Assembly: GCF_003473485.1 (NCBI RefSeq)
Contig: NC_053044.1
Span: forward strand, 50,074,091-50,138,090
DNA length: 64,000 nucleotides
Source of the DNA: Medicago truncatula
Lineage: Eukaryota > Streptophyta > Magnoliopsida > Fabales > Fabaceae
Direction of reading: 5' to 3'
Numbering within the stretch: position 1 is the stretch's first letter; the number at the start of each line of letters is the position of its first letter. Under the pieces are notes generated by a model, which had not been told where the DNA came from, did not search any database, and worked only from the letters and a program-made list of their open reading frames with translations. Shown in pieces: positions 24,033 through 37,554 of this stretch. Both the position numbers and the translations under genes were made by a program.

Positions 24033-27000
24033 CTACCTCGATAAATCATCATAGGATCCTAATGCTTCAAGGATGCTTTCAACCCAGCTGTCAGGAGAAA
24101 GAAGATTGTCAAAAACGGATGTATCAACAGGAACTCAAAGCAGTCTAAAAGCAATAAGATATTTGCATAAACTTGGCCAACTTACCCTTAAATACTAGCA
24201 ATCAATTATTTCAATCATAACAAGTTAACAAATATGCTTTTGTCTTTTTTTTTTTTAGAAAAAAGACATGCTTTTGTTCAACTATTCTTCTAATGCAAAA
24301 TACTCTCCAAACTTGTCTTTACTTCTAATCTTCTATCATTGCTTTTGTAATTTTCCCAAACTAATTCCACAAGATTCTATATTAACTGTCATAAATTCAG
24401 CTTCAACAACATAGTATAGCATATAAAAGATACATGGATTTGATAGTCTATAGTGAAAGCTATGATTTAGAAGCTAAAATGCAGACTTACAATTGCTGAT
24501 CTTCCAATATACATGAGTAAATATATTATCAGAATCTCAGTTTTTTTAATTTTCAATCATCCATTAGTATTACACAGCATTTAGAGGACTCGAATCACAA
24601 GAAATATGACTTGGGATAAACATCAAATACCCGACAGAAACAGACAGCAATATGGGTGTGAGGTCTTTAAACTTGCTAAAACTTGAAAAATGACCCTTCA
24701 GTCCATCGACAAAATAAAAAGCATTCGTCATTGATGCACGTATTCTAGTAATGAAAAAAAAAAAAAAAAAGACCCAACAATTGAAGCATATTAAATTTTT
24801 TTTGGAGAGAATTGAAGCATATTAAATTAAACAGTAAAATGCTTCTTTCAGAATGTATTGAAAATAAAATGACACAGATGAGTGACCATCATGTGTATTG
24901 ATTAACAATAAACATGGGTCATGTCATAAATAATTCCTATATAGCTTAATGAAGTGAAATCTGAAAGTCTATGATCATCTGGTGAAGATTTGTATGTTGT
25001 TTCGAGTTAGTAAAAAGTTATGGGAGTGATTATGTGTTTTTTTTTTTTGGTCAAGTAGCCTAATGGCTAGATTATCCCTGGTAGCTACCAACTAAGCTAC
25101 ACTTACAGGACGATTATATGTGTTTTTTAAATGAAGGTAAGTTATTAAAACTTGAGTCACTCCTATGTGGGGTGAGCCTGCAATTTCCAAAAATAGAAGA
25201 GCTTGTTATAATCGTTGTGTGAACCATTTCAAAGAGGAAAAACTTCTCCATGTGGCCAGACGTTGAAGACTCTTTATCATATATATAACAGGTTTTGAAT
25301 ACTTTGGGAAGAGAATTATCACAAGAAAAACCCCAAAGTATTCTCTCAGAGGCGGATTTGTGATTACCCTTCAAGGCCTGGTTGTGTTGGGTGGTACACA
25401 TTTTTGAAGCCTAATCTTCCTGCCATGGCAGCAGTTGTCTCCCCAATGCATGCAACTGAATTGCTCCAGTCGGAATCCGAAAGGAGATTCTTCCAGGCTC
25501 TGTTGCAGGTTAAAAAATCAGCTGGGTAAATACTAAATAATATAGAATTTCCTAAGAAAATAAATACCATACCTATTTATAAAGTGCAAATAAGAATTAA
25601 GAAGATAAAGCAAGTTTTTTCACAATTCTTACAACCTCAAGAGTCATTAAGACGCTTAACCAACAGGTACAAAAACAGCATCACAATTAGTTGGTACGAA
25701 AAAGTTAAGTTAATGACTTCATCAAGGAAGTACAGCATGTAGCTCCCGCTTACACAGTTAGTATAAAATCGAAATATAATTAACTTACTATCTGTAGATT
25801 TGAAATGGATATGAAATTATCAAAAGACTTGAAGGCAAAAGGGCAATAAGGAACTCACCGAATTGCAGATGGTGAAGCTACTGTAACAACGGGGGCAGCA
25901 AGTGCTTGCTTTAGAATCATCTGATCAACATGTTGAACTGGTACCTGACGGCTAAGTTAGAATTAGGGGCAACAGTAAATCTCTGACAGAGATATATAAC
26001 CATAAATAGTCCAAACTAATTGCCGTTCCAAGTGCGAGAAATAGTTGGTTATGACCAAAGCTATGCAAACCATTTGCAATCAATTTCTTTCTGAAATGAC
26101 AATGATCATAAGCTATTGATGCTGGTGTAGAAGTATATGCATGCCCCGTATTCTGAAGTTGAAAACTTCAACATAAAATAAATAAGGAGAATGCTAACCA
26201 GTGCCTCAAGGACATTGGTTAAGAACTATAACAAGTAAGTTTTTAATAAAAAGTAGTGTAATCACTAATCAGTACTTGATCAAATGTAACAGCTTATCTT
26301 TTCAAGACAACTTCTATTTACGGATTCCTAAACCAATGCCCCTGAGGCACCGGTTAGAGAGACCCAATAAATAAATACAGGGGAAGAATTGTACAAAAAG
26401 GACAAAATTTGAAGTTTGTGTAACATTTTCCCCCAAACTGCATAATGTGAACACTTGACAAAATACATCATAGCAGGAAAATCATTTTCATAAACACAAC
26501 TTCCAAAAACAACATGAAACATATTACAGGGAATGTATCATTAATTACAGTTTAAATAATTTAACTCGGCCAAGCGTACATAACATGTGCTTGCAAAGAC
26601 TGCTTGTATTGGACCATATTTTCTTGAAAAGAAGGGGACACAAGGACTAAAATATTTTACCGTTGTATATGTGTTCATCCTTGTAACTTCAAATCCACGA
26701 CTTGAAAGCCCTTCCTCTGGTTATGTAAATATCACAGACTATTAGAATATCATAACTTCAATAATTTTACAACATGTGAATGCTGATTTTGTAAAAGCAA
26801 CAAACATTTCTCATACCAATCTCATTGCTAGCCTTTGCAGAAGCAGGATATAGAATGGTAGTTTTATTTCCAATTCTGGGAAGCTCTGTAGCCAAAACTT
26901 TTCCTGTTGCTGAAAAATATAAAATCCTTAATAAGTCACTTTCACAACTTGAAGCTTCAAATTCCATTTTATTTTAAAAAAGCTACAATTCTCTTTTACT

Positions 27001-29079
27001 ATTACACTGATATGATTAGTAATATGATCACCTACTAACCAAAGGCTAAAGATGGTTAGACACAAAATTCACATTCTCCAAAGTAAAACTTATGTAGTTA
27101 CGCCACTGATTCACATAAGTAACAGAACAATCAAAATTAAAAGTCCCTCTCTCATCTACCTGGATGCATATCTTGGAACTACCCACAAAATAATAGTAAG
27201 ATTTGGGATATTAGTTCGTAATTGTATTTTTTGAGCTAGTCATCCATCATGGCGAAGAAGTGAAACTGGAGACATAAATGCAGGAGCCATTTAAATTCAG
27301 TCTACACTTAACTGATAAACATGGATACCTTTTGAAGGTGAAAAGGCAACATCAAGTGATTGGTTTGATGACAGCAAAGCATCCTTGAAAATGCTTGCAG
27401 TACCTGATCCAACAACGCCTATTCTAACGCGAGGCATCCCAGCAGCTCTAAGGACAACAATTAAGAGTAAGCTAATCATTTGGTAGACAATTAAATGCTA
27501 AACAAAGTTTTATAACTACAAAAGTAACTATAAGCTAATCATTTGGTAGACAATTAAATGCTAAACAAAGTTTTATAACCACAAAAGAAACTATAAACAT
27601 TGAATATTCGTCAAATTTACATTTTCATCTTTGACAACTCAAGCACGACTTAGATTATAGATCAAAGACAATTTGTATAACACATTGCATAATAAAAGAC
27701 ATGTCAAGCATTCTGCCTACTTAATGCCTACTTAAAAAGGAAAAGATGTCAAGTCACCGAAGAAAAGAAAGAAAGAAAAAATATTTAGCAGAAACATCAA
27801 TAGTCTCTACAAAATTAAGGTAAACCTCGTCATGGATAGAGTGACTTTGGAGGGGTGCATGTTTGGCTTGCATTCCACAATTACCAAGAGTTAATTTTGA
27901 AGGGAAAAATGATTTGCAAAAAAAAACTGAAAATCATTTGAAGGAAACTACGGATTGCTTTTGTACATATGTATTACTTCACTTCAAAATTTGAATTTTC
28001 AGAAATAATTCATTGAAAATAGATTCAAAATTACCAAAATCATTTGATGATAACTAAAGGTTACATCTCTAAAAATGTATAACTTGACTTCAAAATTGAA
28101 TTTTCAGACATAATTCATCTAATTACATTCTACTCGAGGAATTTTTACAATTTAACCAAACAAGCCTAAGTCCTTACCTCCATGCCTCTAGAAAGACTGA
28201 ACCAGCCTCAGGAGAAGTGATGATAACCCAATCAAATGCATAATCTGCAAGAATGATGAGAAGAAATTAATGGGTGAAAAGTGATAATGCACCTAAATAA
28301 GCATGACATTGACAGCTTCATTCATGCTATCATGTGTATCAGAAAAATATATCCAAGATACAACATGCAAATGACTTTTTAAGCTGAAAAAGTCCACATC
28401 AAGGAACCCAACCCAACCCAACTGTGTGATGGAAAATAGCTTATCAATACTAGGTATGATATTGTGTCATGAACTTTAAATAGAATTTAGAAATGTCACT
28501 GCATCATTTTTCCCATTAAGCATTCATAAAATTTATTATTAAATAGGCCCAGTAAAAAGATAATAAAATCATATACAAAACAGAATGATTACTACTTCCA
28601 AGAGCTTACCAGTTAATAAAGTAGGAAGCTTGTCGAAATCAGGTCCTCGTAGGTGCTCAATGAGTGGAAGCTCCAAACAATTGATTTCATGTTTGGCCTG
28701 CATTTGACATTGGAATAGTTTTTCCAAGAGCTTACAACTTAATAAATAAATAAATAAACTATGAACGTTTTTGTCTTTAATTTCATAATTGAAAATGATT
28801 AGTGAAAAAAATGTAATGTAATATAATGTGGAGTGAGTGAGTGAGTACCAAAGCAGTGATGAGCTTGGAATTCTTGCCACGTTCTCTGGTGACGACGACT
28901 TTTGGCGTTAAATTAGAAGAAGTGGAAGCGATAGTGAAAGTAGAATCGGTGGCGGAAGCAGAAGGAGGAGGAGGAGCAATTTTTGGTTGAGAAATGAAGA
29001 AGAATTGATGCTGCCGGTGAAGTTGAAGACAAGGAGGAGAAGGTGAAGAACAGAAAGGGGAGACACAAAATTGAGCCAT
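24033..29079 (-). CDS. HEMD: Uroporphyrinogen-III synthase, plastid
   Basis: Nine exons, in transcript order: 29079-28849, 28697-28610, 28244-28178, 27447-27329, 26909-26817, 26716-26661, 25944-25859, 25499-25368, 24087-24033. All are GT-AG and the phase closes to 308 residues with a TAG stop at 24035-24033. The enzyme cyclises hydroxymethylbilane with inversion of ring D to uroporphyrinogen III, the branch-point macrocycle of haem, chlorophyll and sirohaem synthesis. Residues 1-57 are Ser/Pro-rich and poor in acidic residues, as a chloroplast transit peptide should be. The mature part shows the HEM4 pattern: [80 protein letters not shown] and [17 protein letters not shown]. The family is poorly conserved in sequence but this full series leaves little doubt. 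Intron 8 (about 1.28 kb) holds transposon scraps. Confidence 0.95.
25020..25112. mobile_element. Retroelement 3'-end scrap inside HEMD intron 8
   Basis: A T-rich tract followed by GGTCAAGTAGCCTAATGGCT and AGCTACCAACTAAGCTACAC resembles a legume dispersed-repeat end. It is short, and orientation and class are uncertain. Confidence 0.35.
27467..27592. repeat. 63-bp tandem duplication in a HEMD intron
   Basis: GCTAATCATTTGGTAGACAA begins at 27471 and again at 27534. The two 63-bp units differ at only a few bases. The duplication lies directly beside exon 4 in intron 3 and leaves the splice acceptor intact. Confidence 0.9.
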
Positions 29080-29800
29080 TGAATTGAAACGTGTTGGATG
29101 AAAATACCCTGTCCGAATCCAGCTGTTATCATCACATCAACCTCCCCTGGTCATTTTTTCTTGTTTAAAAAACTAAAAAGAATCTATAAGAGGAAGAGTA
29201 CCTAATTTTTTAATCAACAAATTACAAACTACTATAATTAGCATTGCAATACTCACAACCCCCTTTTCAATTAAAATATTATCTCTCTTTTTTCTTTTTT
29301 TTTTAATATCAATTCAATGCATTTCATTAGCGGAAAGTTGTTAAATATGTGACGATACATCATCATAAACGTGGAGTTAGGGTTAGATAGAGCTACCTTT
29401 GTTAACCTATTAACGACTTCATTCGTTTATCTCTTATCATTAAACTCGATAGAGAGTTTTAAAATCTATCTGATAAAAGTGCTTTAGGCATTGATTATAC
29501 ATCAAAATTTACTATTATCATTCATACCTTAATGGAAGGACTCGACAACCTTCTCAAAATCCAAGGCAAAATCAACATTATCAAATTGAAGGTCTGAGTC
29601 TCACTCTAGCGCCGTATACAGGCTAACAGCCTCCCCTATTGCGAAATTACAAAGAGTATATATTATAAGTACATCATAATAAATCAAATGTATAATAAAT
29701 CTTTATTGTATACCGTCAAAACTTAGCTAATATGCTCCACAATTCAGTGATAATGCAAGTCACTTTTAAGGATAAGAAAAAAATATATAAATTTTAAAGT
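29080..29800. promoter_or_regulatory. HEMD upstream region
   Basis: The 5' UTR and promoter of the minus-strand HEMD gene must lie in the first few hundred bases. I saw no convincing TATA box. No other gene is visible. Confidence 0.4.
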
Positions 29801-30005
29801 TCAGGAGCCATTTTGCACATAAGTACAAAACTTCAGGGGGATATTTGCAAAACGTCATGTTAACTAACAGAAAAATTTGACGGAGAGAGTAAATTAATCA
29901 ACGTTGTGCAATTTCAGGGGGTAATTGAAGTTTTGTTAATTTCAAGGGGGTAATTGACGAAACTTACAATTTCAGGGGGGTAATTGACTATTTACTCCAT
30001 ATCCC
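29801..30005. repeat. Dispersed non-coding repeat with TTCAGGGGG units
   Basis: The phrase TTTCAGGGGGTAATTGA recurs three times with variation between 29915 and 29990, preceded by TTCAGGAGCCATTTTGCAC and AAACTTCAGGGGGATATTTG. This is typical of one end of a dispersed plant transposon. The other end was not found. Confidence 0.45.
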
Positions 30006-30434
30006 ATTGTTTGGATTTATAAAATTTTAATGGAGTGGAATCGAACATGATGGGATCTATTTCATCATATACCACCACTTCTTCTTATTTTTCATTCCAT
30101 CCAATTTGAGAGGTAAGCAATGAAATGAACTTTCTTAATTAAATAATTACCATTTCATCCCTATTTTTTTATTTCATCACTTTTCATATATTCCTCTTCT
30201 CCTTTTTCTTTCTTCTGCAATTTATTTACATGAGTGTCAACTGCTCTCTTCTTCTCTTTCAAAAAAAAAAAAAAACTACTCTCTTCTTCTACGTGGACGT
30301 TTGATGATACCAAAGATAACACAATATAGAACAAAATTTCAACGTTTGTGACAAATTATTTAGGCCAATAATTTATAAACTTCGTGAGTTTTTTCTTTAA
30401 GCTAGAAAAATGGTGAGATATTTTTTTGAATTAA
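30006..30434. other. AT-rich intergenic DNA
   Basis: No gene, RNA or repeat with defined ends is seen. It contains C/T-rich microsatellite-like stretches near 30180-30290. Confidence 0.5.
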
Positions 30435-31702
30435 TGGGCTTTTACCCCCTGCCATATGGGGTCTTTTGGTATACCCCCTATAAAAAAAAAAAAAAAACTT
30501 GAATTCCCCTTTGTAAAATAAAGATTTTTTGGCTTACACCCCTGAACCAATCTGATTGTGCACATAAGCTGACATGGAGCGCTGACTGTATAAAATTGCA
30601 TATTTGGCACGCTGACTTGGCTTTTTTATTTCTTTTGCAATTTTTTTATTCCATTTGAATTTTTTTATTAAAAATTTAATTGATTTTTTTTTTATTTCTT
30701 TTTCATCTTCATCTTCTTCCTCACTCTCTTTTTTCAATCTCCTTCTACCATCTTTTTTCCAGCAACACAGCATCGCAGCATCAACACAACAGCAACACAA
30801 CAATCTCTTCTTTCCTAGTTGTTCCAATCCATCCCCTTCTAATCAATTTTAAATTTTTGGATCACTCATCAACAACACAACAACAACAACACAAAATTCT
30901 TCTTTAACCCAATTCCAAACCAGAAAAGCAAAATCAAATGGAATTTGAATGGGAAACAACAACAACAACTTCAACTTAAAACAACAACAACAACAACTTC
31001 TTTAAAAAAAATCATCAAATCAAAAATCAACTCAGATTGCTTCCTCTTCCAATCGAAAATCAAACCCAAGTGGTTAGAAATCAATTCCATGTATGAAGAA
31101 TCAAAAACCCAGATTCAAAAATCCTCTCTTTCAAAATTCGAAAATCCTCTCTTTCAATTTCTTGATTGTGTTGTTGTGTTGTTGTTTCTTGATTGGAGGG
31201 GTGGAGGGTATGATCTGGAAGAAAAGAAATAGAGAGAAGAGAAAAGAGAAGAGAAGGAAGAAGAAAAGGAATAACAAAAAGAGAGAAGGTGTGAGAGAAT
31301 AGAAGGAAGAGAATAGAGAAGAGAATGATGAAGATAATAGAAGGAAGAAGAAAAGAAAGAAGATAAAACAGAGAAGGTGGGAGAGAAGAGAAGGAAGAAG
31401 AGATAAGGGGATTTACGCTAGAGAAGAAGAGAGAAAAGAAATGGGATTTTTTTTTTTAATTTATCATTAAGGGTATTTTAGGTATTTCATCTTTTTAACA
31501 TAATTTTAAAAATTAAAAATTATGACGTGTCAGTGTCATTTCACCTATTACTACACAGTCAACGTACCACATCAACTCATTAATCCAGTCAGATGATATC
31601 AGGGGTGTAAACTAAATAATCTTCATTTTACAAAGGAGAAAAAGTTTTTTTTTTTTATAGGGGTATATTAAAAGATCCCTAAATGGTAGGGGTAAAAGCC
31701 TA
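30435..31702. mobile_element. 1.27-kb element with TIRs and TTAA/TAA duplication
   Basis: The left end TGGGCTTTTACCCCCTGCCA and the reverse complement of the right end TAGGCTTTTACCCCTACCAT are inverted repeats. They continue inside with a run of A after CCCCTATAAAA and then AAATAAAG against its inverse. TTAA flanks both ends (30431-30434, 31703-31706). The interior is CTTCTT, CAACAACAA and GAGAAGAAG low-complexity sequence that resembles a plant 5' UTR more than a transposase. Short frames within it (for example the Lys/Glu-rich one at 30534-30827) are not convincing genes. Confidence 0.7.
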
Positions 31703-31706
31703 TTAA

Positions 31707-34238
31707 CCCTATTTTTTTTTTAAGGTAGAAACATCGTGAGTTTATTGTACCAAGTTTATATTTTTCATCGTTTGACTGACTGACATGGTACAAAAGATAA
31801 TCTATGTCCAGTTAATAATGATGTGATGAGTGCCAAAATTAATTGATATGTTAAACTAAAAACAATAATTAAATAGCCTCATATTTTACGTTTAAATATA
31901 GAATTTTATTATTAAATACGTAAAAAAGTCTTGAACTAATATTAATCCGTGAACAACAATAATATTATTTTATTGAAATATAATGAGTTTTATTTTCAAA
32001 ATAATATCGTTTTTAGATAAGGGTAAAAATGGTACAAGAAAGTTATAATTCATTCCAATTCTATTTTATTGAAAGTTATTTTCAAAATAATATTATTTTG
32101 GGAAGGATAGTTGGCAATCAACGGCACCGTCTGTTTTGTGGGTAATGATGACTAATGGTGGAGATTTGCGTCCCAATTCTCCAACAACACTTATTTCTTT
32201 TCTTTTTTCTTTGATTGAAAATTCCCCAACAACACTACCATCGTGTAAATGCAATGCACTGAATGTTAGGTGTTTTTACTTATTTATTTACTTTTTCAGT
32301 GGTTTAATTTTTGAAAATAAATAAAGATTGCTAATTTTAGATCAAGCCATCAAGGTCGATGTCTATCTAAAATAAACTTTATATCAATCAACCCGTAACT
32401 ATTACGTATTATTTTTTTACAAATAATTATCTATTCTTTTTTTAGGGGAATAATTATCTATGGAATATTTTGTATATTCACAGAGACAATTATTCTTAGT
32501 TTTTAGCAAGAGTAATGCAGTGTTCCTTCAAAATTCAATCAATGAGTAAATCCATTCTGGTGGTTGTGTTCTTGTTCATTGCTGTCAAGGTTTTTTTTTT
32601 CCAATTAACTACATATGTTAATTGATTAGATATGACTTAGCTCAGAGTCACTTGTTTTGCAACACAAGCTAATCCATTAAGTTTTACAATCCAATCGATT
32701 AATCTATTAGAAACAAAATATGTTCAACTTTTCTCTCCCTTTGACTCAATTTTTTTCTAATTACATCGAAAGTTTATTTGCGACTTCAATGCTTAATTGA
32801 ACTATTTTACCATGATCGACCAGTGCCCATACCTAAATTAATTGCACAAATAGCAGCAAGAAGGAACCAATGTGATTGAATTGAAACTTTTTTTTTGTTG
32901 TAAATGAGTATCCTCTATGTGTAACTGTCGAGTCTTGTAAGACTTAAATAAGCGGCATACTCTCACTCAAAATTTTAACGTTGCTGAATCTAAGTGTTCT
33001 TGGGTGGTTGAATTGAAACTTTGAACCAGTGAGTGTCCATTCTTCAATGTTGCAATTGTTGATCGAAAGAGGACGAGGCAATGAAATCAAAGATAGAGGT
33101 TTGTTATTCGTCGTTGTCAGTGGCGTTTTATGTTTGACTGGGTGGTCCATGAAATGATGAAAATGATTGGAGAAAAGAAAGTTAAAGGAAAAAATAATAG
33201 TGTTAAAAAGGAAGGGAGGTTTTGTCTGTTTGATAAGAATTTAAAGGAAGCTGATGTAAGTTTTAAAACCAGAGATGGTGTCAAAGTCATTTTAAAAAAT
33301 CTTAGAGGAGGTGACTGTAATTTTTCCTTGATTTTATAACATTTGGAACTTGATTTTTTAAATCAATATTTAGAATTTGATGATAAGTTTGAAATTGACC
33401 ACGTTTATAATCCTTATGATCTTTAAAAAGAAAATGTGAAAGGAATCTTCATTAATATTTTGAAATAAAAAATTGATAATATATTGTATTATATATTTTT
33501 TTTGAGAGAATATATATTGTATTATATATTTTGTAGGATGTGGGCTGATTCAAGAAGATAAATTTGGGATATTTTTTTGGGTTAATTTTTATATTTAAAT
33601 TGGTGAAATTTACTTTTAAAGATTGTTTAAAAAAAATTGGGTTAAGGTTTATATCTAAAGTGATGAAAATTATTTTTAAAGATTGTTTAAAACGTGAGAC
33701 TAATTTTTGGTTAATCATTTCATATTCATAGATCATGCTAAAAATCAGAGACCAATATTTTTTTATCAAGAGATAAATTTATAGCAAAAACAAATAACGA
33801 ATTCAAATTAATATCATAAATATAGCATTTGATAAAGTTAATTTTACGATCCGTACTTTTCACTTCAAAACAAATTGTAATGTTAGGAGAATAGCAGGTT
33901 TGATTTACTAGGTTATTTGGCACATAGAATATCATTAAATTAAATCTTTGATTAATGAATACTCTAAAAATAAAAAATAAATGAAATCAACAAATTTCGT
34001 AAAAATGCATTCAAAGCATCGGAAATATATGTTAAGGACAAAAACTAAGAATTCAGAAGCAATGAGGAAATGTTTCTCTATATTAAAGCTTTATTGGTGT
34101 GAGGGGATTTCAACTCTCGTAGCCTCCTCTCTTGAGAAAGTATTTTGGCAAACCTGCAAAGATTAAAACAAATGTTTAGTCATTTAATCGCATAATCATC
34201 TCTTCATGATTCCTAGCCAAAGTATTAATTTTTCCGCT
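31707..34238. other. AT-rich intergenic DNA with no convincing gene
   Basis: Open frames are short and biased in composition. The segment 33120-33340 is somewhat less degenerate but has no recognisable motif. Near 33570-33690 a phrase containing AAAGATTGTTTAAAA occurs twice about 70 bp apart. Confidence 0.5.
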
Positions 34239-34248
34239 ACTTATCTTA

Positions 34249-34982
34249 GGGGTGCAAGTGGTTCGGATAAATCCAACGAAATCGAAAATCCGAACCAAAC
34301 CAAACCAAAAAAAATATCCGACCTTACTTGGTTCGGTTTGAAACCGATCCGAACCAATCAAAACCAATCTAGTTTGGTTTGGTTCATGCTTTTTCATTTC
34401 GAGATCCGTGAAACCGATGAACCAATCCAATGATAACCACACTTCTTATTTTACTAATATTATCCTACCTCACACAAATTTATGGTTAGGCCCAAAATTA
34501 ATTTCATGGCGACCATATTTTCATGATGTTTAAATTTCAAGATGTTTTAAATTCAGTTTGCATGGATTTGTTATTTTGAAATTTATGTGTTTGTTGATGA
34601 ATGATGCATGTATGGATCATGAATGATTGAAATATTTGAGTTTGATGAAGTTGTTTTTGAAGAATGATGGATGAATGAATCTTGAATCATATTTATGAAA
34701 TATTGAGTAAGGTTAGTTACAAAAAGTTGTTTGAAAAATAGAAAACATGAAAAAACAAAATATGAAATACAATTATACAAAGTTCTATGAAATATTTTGT
34801 GAGAATATGAATTTTTTTTTAGTTGTATTTTTAAAAAACCGATCAACCGAACCAAATTTAGTTTGGTTTGGTTTCTTTTTTGAAAAACAATGAAAACCGA
34901 ACCAATCCAAACCGATGAAGGTTTCATCGTTTCAGATATTTTTTGACTGAAAACCAATCCAAACCGAACCGTTACACCCCAA
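34249..34982. mobile_element. Element with GGGGTGCAAG ends and a 10-bp duplication
   Basis: The left end GGGGTGCAAGTGGTTCGGAT and the right end in reverse complement GGGGTGTAACGGTTCGGTTT are inverted repeats. ACTTATCTTA flanks both sides (34239-34248 and 34983-34992). Inner repeats of the type AACCGAACCAAACC/GGTTTGGTTCGG extend the palindromic ends. The core (about 34440-34800) is AT-rich and non-coding. The duplication length is close to the 9 bp of Mutator-like elements. Confidence 0.8.
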
Positions 34983-35038
34983 ACTTATCTTAATTGAGAA
35001 GTGTTTGACGTTCATAAACTACTTTTAGACTCTTCTTA

Positions 35039-35596
35039 ATGTGGGCAAATATCGTAATAATAATTATATTAACTGTGAGCTTTAATTGATTAGTGATCAA
35101 ATTAAGTAATAAAGCTATTAGATTTCTAATTGGATAATTAATTAAATATTTAATTAGTTGATATGTACTCGATGAGTGGATGTCCGGATGACCTATTAAC
35201 GGAATAATGGGAAACCCTATTGGTTATCCAATATAAAAGAGGTTATGGTTCCCAATACACCGTAAAACATTCTCTTCTCCCCATCTGAATAGAATTAGAG
35301 ACATAAAGGTGCCGGTTAAGGAAGAGCCAAATCAATCGCCGCTGGCATATGTTGATGTGTTTCATATTATATCATCTCCTCTCCTTGTTTTAGATCGTTG
35401 TTGTTGAGAGGGTTGTCATGAAAGCTTCATTCAGGTATTTCTAATACCCTCATTCTCAATATCATTGATAAATCAAACATATCGTAGATCCGATCATAAT
35501 TATATTGAATGTTTTATTTACTTCAGCTATTAATTCATATTTATTGAACATGTTTTATGAAATATGTTTTTATTTAGACCTAATTTTTCCAACATT
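35039..35596 (+). mobile_element. Possible solo LTR of a copia-like retrotransposon
   Basis: The segment begins TGTGGGCAAATATCG and ends TTTTTCCAACA (TG...CA limits). Inside are a TATA-like CCAATATAAAAGAGG near 35230 and a transcript-like segment after it, as expected for an LTR promoter. No polypurine tract, primer site or clear 5-bp duplication was found, so this is tentative. Confidence 0.4.
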
Positions 35597-37554
35597 TGTT
35601 AGATAGTATTGTTTATATCCAAATTAACTTATGTTTTTTTTAAGAAGCCAATTAAAACTGTGAACTGGTCAAAAAATTAAAAACTACGTAAAATCGAATA
35701 TTATTAAAGGAATTATATATTTATTACAACCCCTGCATTTGGGATATATATATCATGATGTGCACATTGACAATTTTTAAGATCATACACGTTGAAGTTC
35801 AAGTTTGATATTTTGGATTTTAAACAAAAATAATCAAAATCTACATTATTTTTCAATTGTCCCATATAAATTCAACTCTCATCAATGAATGTAGTGACAT
35901 CCCAACTATAAATATATTTTTTCAGTTATTTTTGGGTTAATCATTCAATTTTTAAGAGAATTCAGAGTTTGGTCGAAAGGTAAATAAAGTTTAGTGAAAA
36001 TTTATTTTACTTGGAAATTAAATTCAGTTTCTCCTAAACAATTTTTTTTAAAAAGAACTCATTAACCACCTAAACTCAATCATTTAGTCAAATGTTTTTT
36101 AAGCTTTATGTTAAAACAATACATTGGAGATCTTGGAAAGCATAGGAGCAACAATAGCCAGAGACAAGACTTTTCTACCACTCTCAGTTAAATTTTAGCA
36201 AATAGTTTATGAACAAAAACACGACCAAACAAGCCTACGATCGTTTCTACATAATTAGTGTAAATGAAGGATCCATAAATTTTAATTTGTGGAGACAAGA
36301 TCGTATATATATGTTAAAATAATGATAATTATCACTCAGTAAAAAAAGTTGAGACTGCATACTTTATTTCTCTAGTATCTTTGTATTTTTTTCATTTCCT
36401 TGTCTAACATTTTATCTTCTCTTTACATAACTCACTTATAAAGTCTCTTTTTTGTCCTTTTAACTAGTAATATTACAAATTTTAGAAAAATGACAACAGA
36501 AGATGGTTTTAAAAATGAAAGGAACCTTATTTTTACTTCCATTCCATTCTTCAGAAATCTTTACTGCACTTCCCATAATATCTAAACATGCAATTTAAGT
36601 AACAAATCCCTCCATCGATTTTGCTACATCAATCAGGCCAACATAGTAATATAAACATCCACATACACTGTCTAAATTGGCGTCCCAGCATACAATTTAT
36701 CTGACACATGCCTCCATATAGTTTACGTACAAATATAGCTCCTTTAGGTTTCTGACTTCTTTCATACTTGGTTAGAGCAAGGCATCGTTTAATTTATGCA
36801 TGGTGAAGCTACCATCCAATTGAAAAGGAAAAATAGAGTTTAAAGTACAAAGCTGCTTTTCAAAATAAAAGGGGTTTCAAAATTCTTTTATTATAAGAGT
36901 TTGACCATGAATGCGCCAGAGTAAAGATCACAATTTTAACGATCATGTAGATCATCAAAGTGAATGAGGTTTCAAGCATAAACAAAGTAGAGGAAGGAGA
37001 ACAACCTTTGGATTGCATGCAATTAAAATATCATCACAAATTATGGTTGTCACATATGGTTAAACCTTCCACTCAGACCAAATGTGACTGGGATTCTATT
37101 ATGGAATTCTACAATTGGTAGGTTATTATATATAAATTCTATTGTAAAGCCTCGATAAAATTGGTGGTTCTCCATGACCTTGGATGGGGTGTGCCTCCAC
37201 AAATCTAAATTTTTTAGATTCAAATCAAAATTAAAATATCGGCATGGCATATAAGAAATGTGAAGAGACAAGGACAGCTCAATGGCAGGCAATAGCTAGT
37301 GCAGGCATACTTATAGGTAATTATTCCAATCAACAAGTTTAAGTTCCTCATTACTCCTACGAGTCTAAACAAATGATTAATAATTGAATTCCTACCGTGC
37401 TACTTAGGTTATCAAAATTCAACTCCACTCCACAATTAGGAGGGATTCTTCAGAATACAACCAACATATCGAGCAAGCTACTAGGGAGAAAAGTTAATTT
37501 TTCTCATTCAAACATGATGCTGTTGTGAGTATTACTTCTGCACTGCACTTTCAT
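35597..37554. other. Intergenic DNA and 3' flank of the RBP45/47 gene
   Basis: The last few hundred bases before 37555 are probably the 3' UTR of the minus-strand RNA-binding protein gene. Upstream is AT-rich DNA with no identifiable gene or repeat ends. Confidence 0.5.

Noticed and set aside
30534-30827. Cys- and Lys/Glu-rich 97-codon frame on the minus strand
   Set aside because: It is a by-product of CAACAA and CTTCTT repeats inside a TIR element. Overlapping frames on the other strand are just as long.
34176-34442. 88-codon frame with repeated Phe/Trp/Gly-Leu words
   Set aside because: It reads through the GGTTCGG/GGTTTGG arms of the transposon at 34249-34982.
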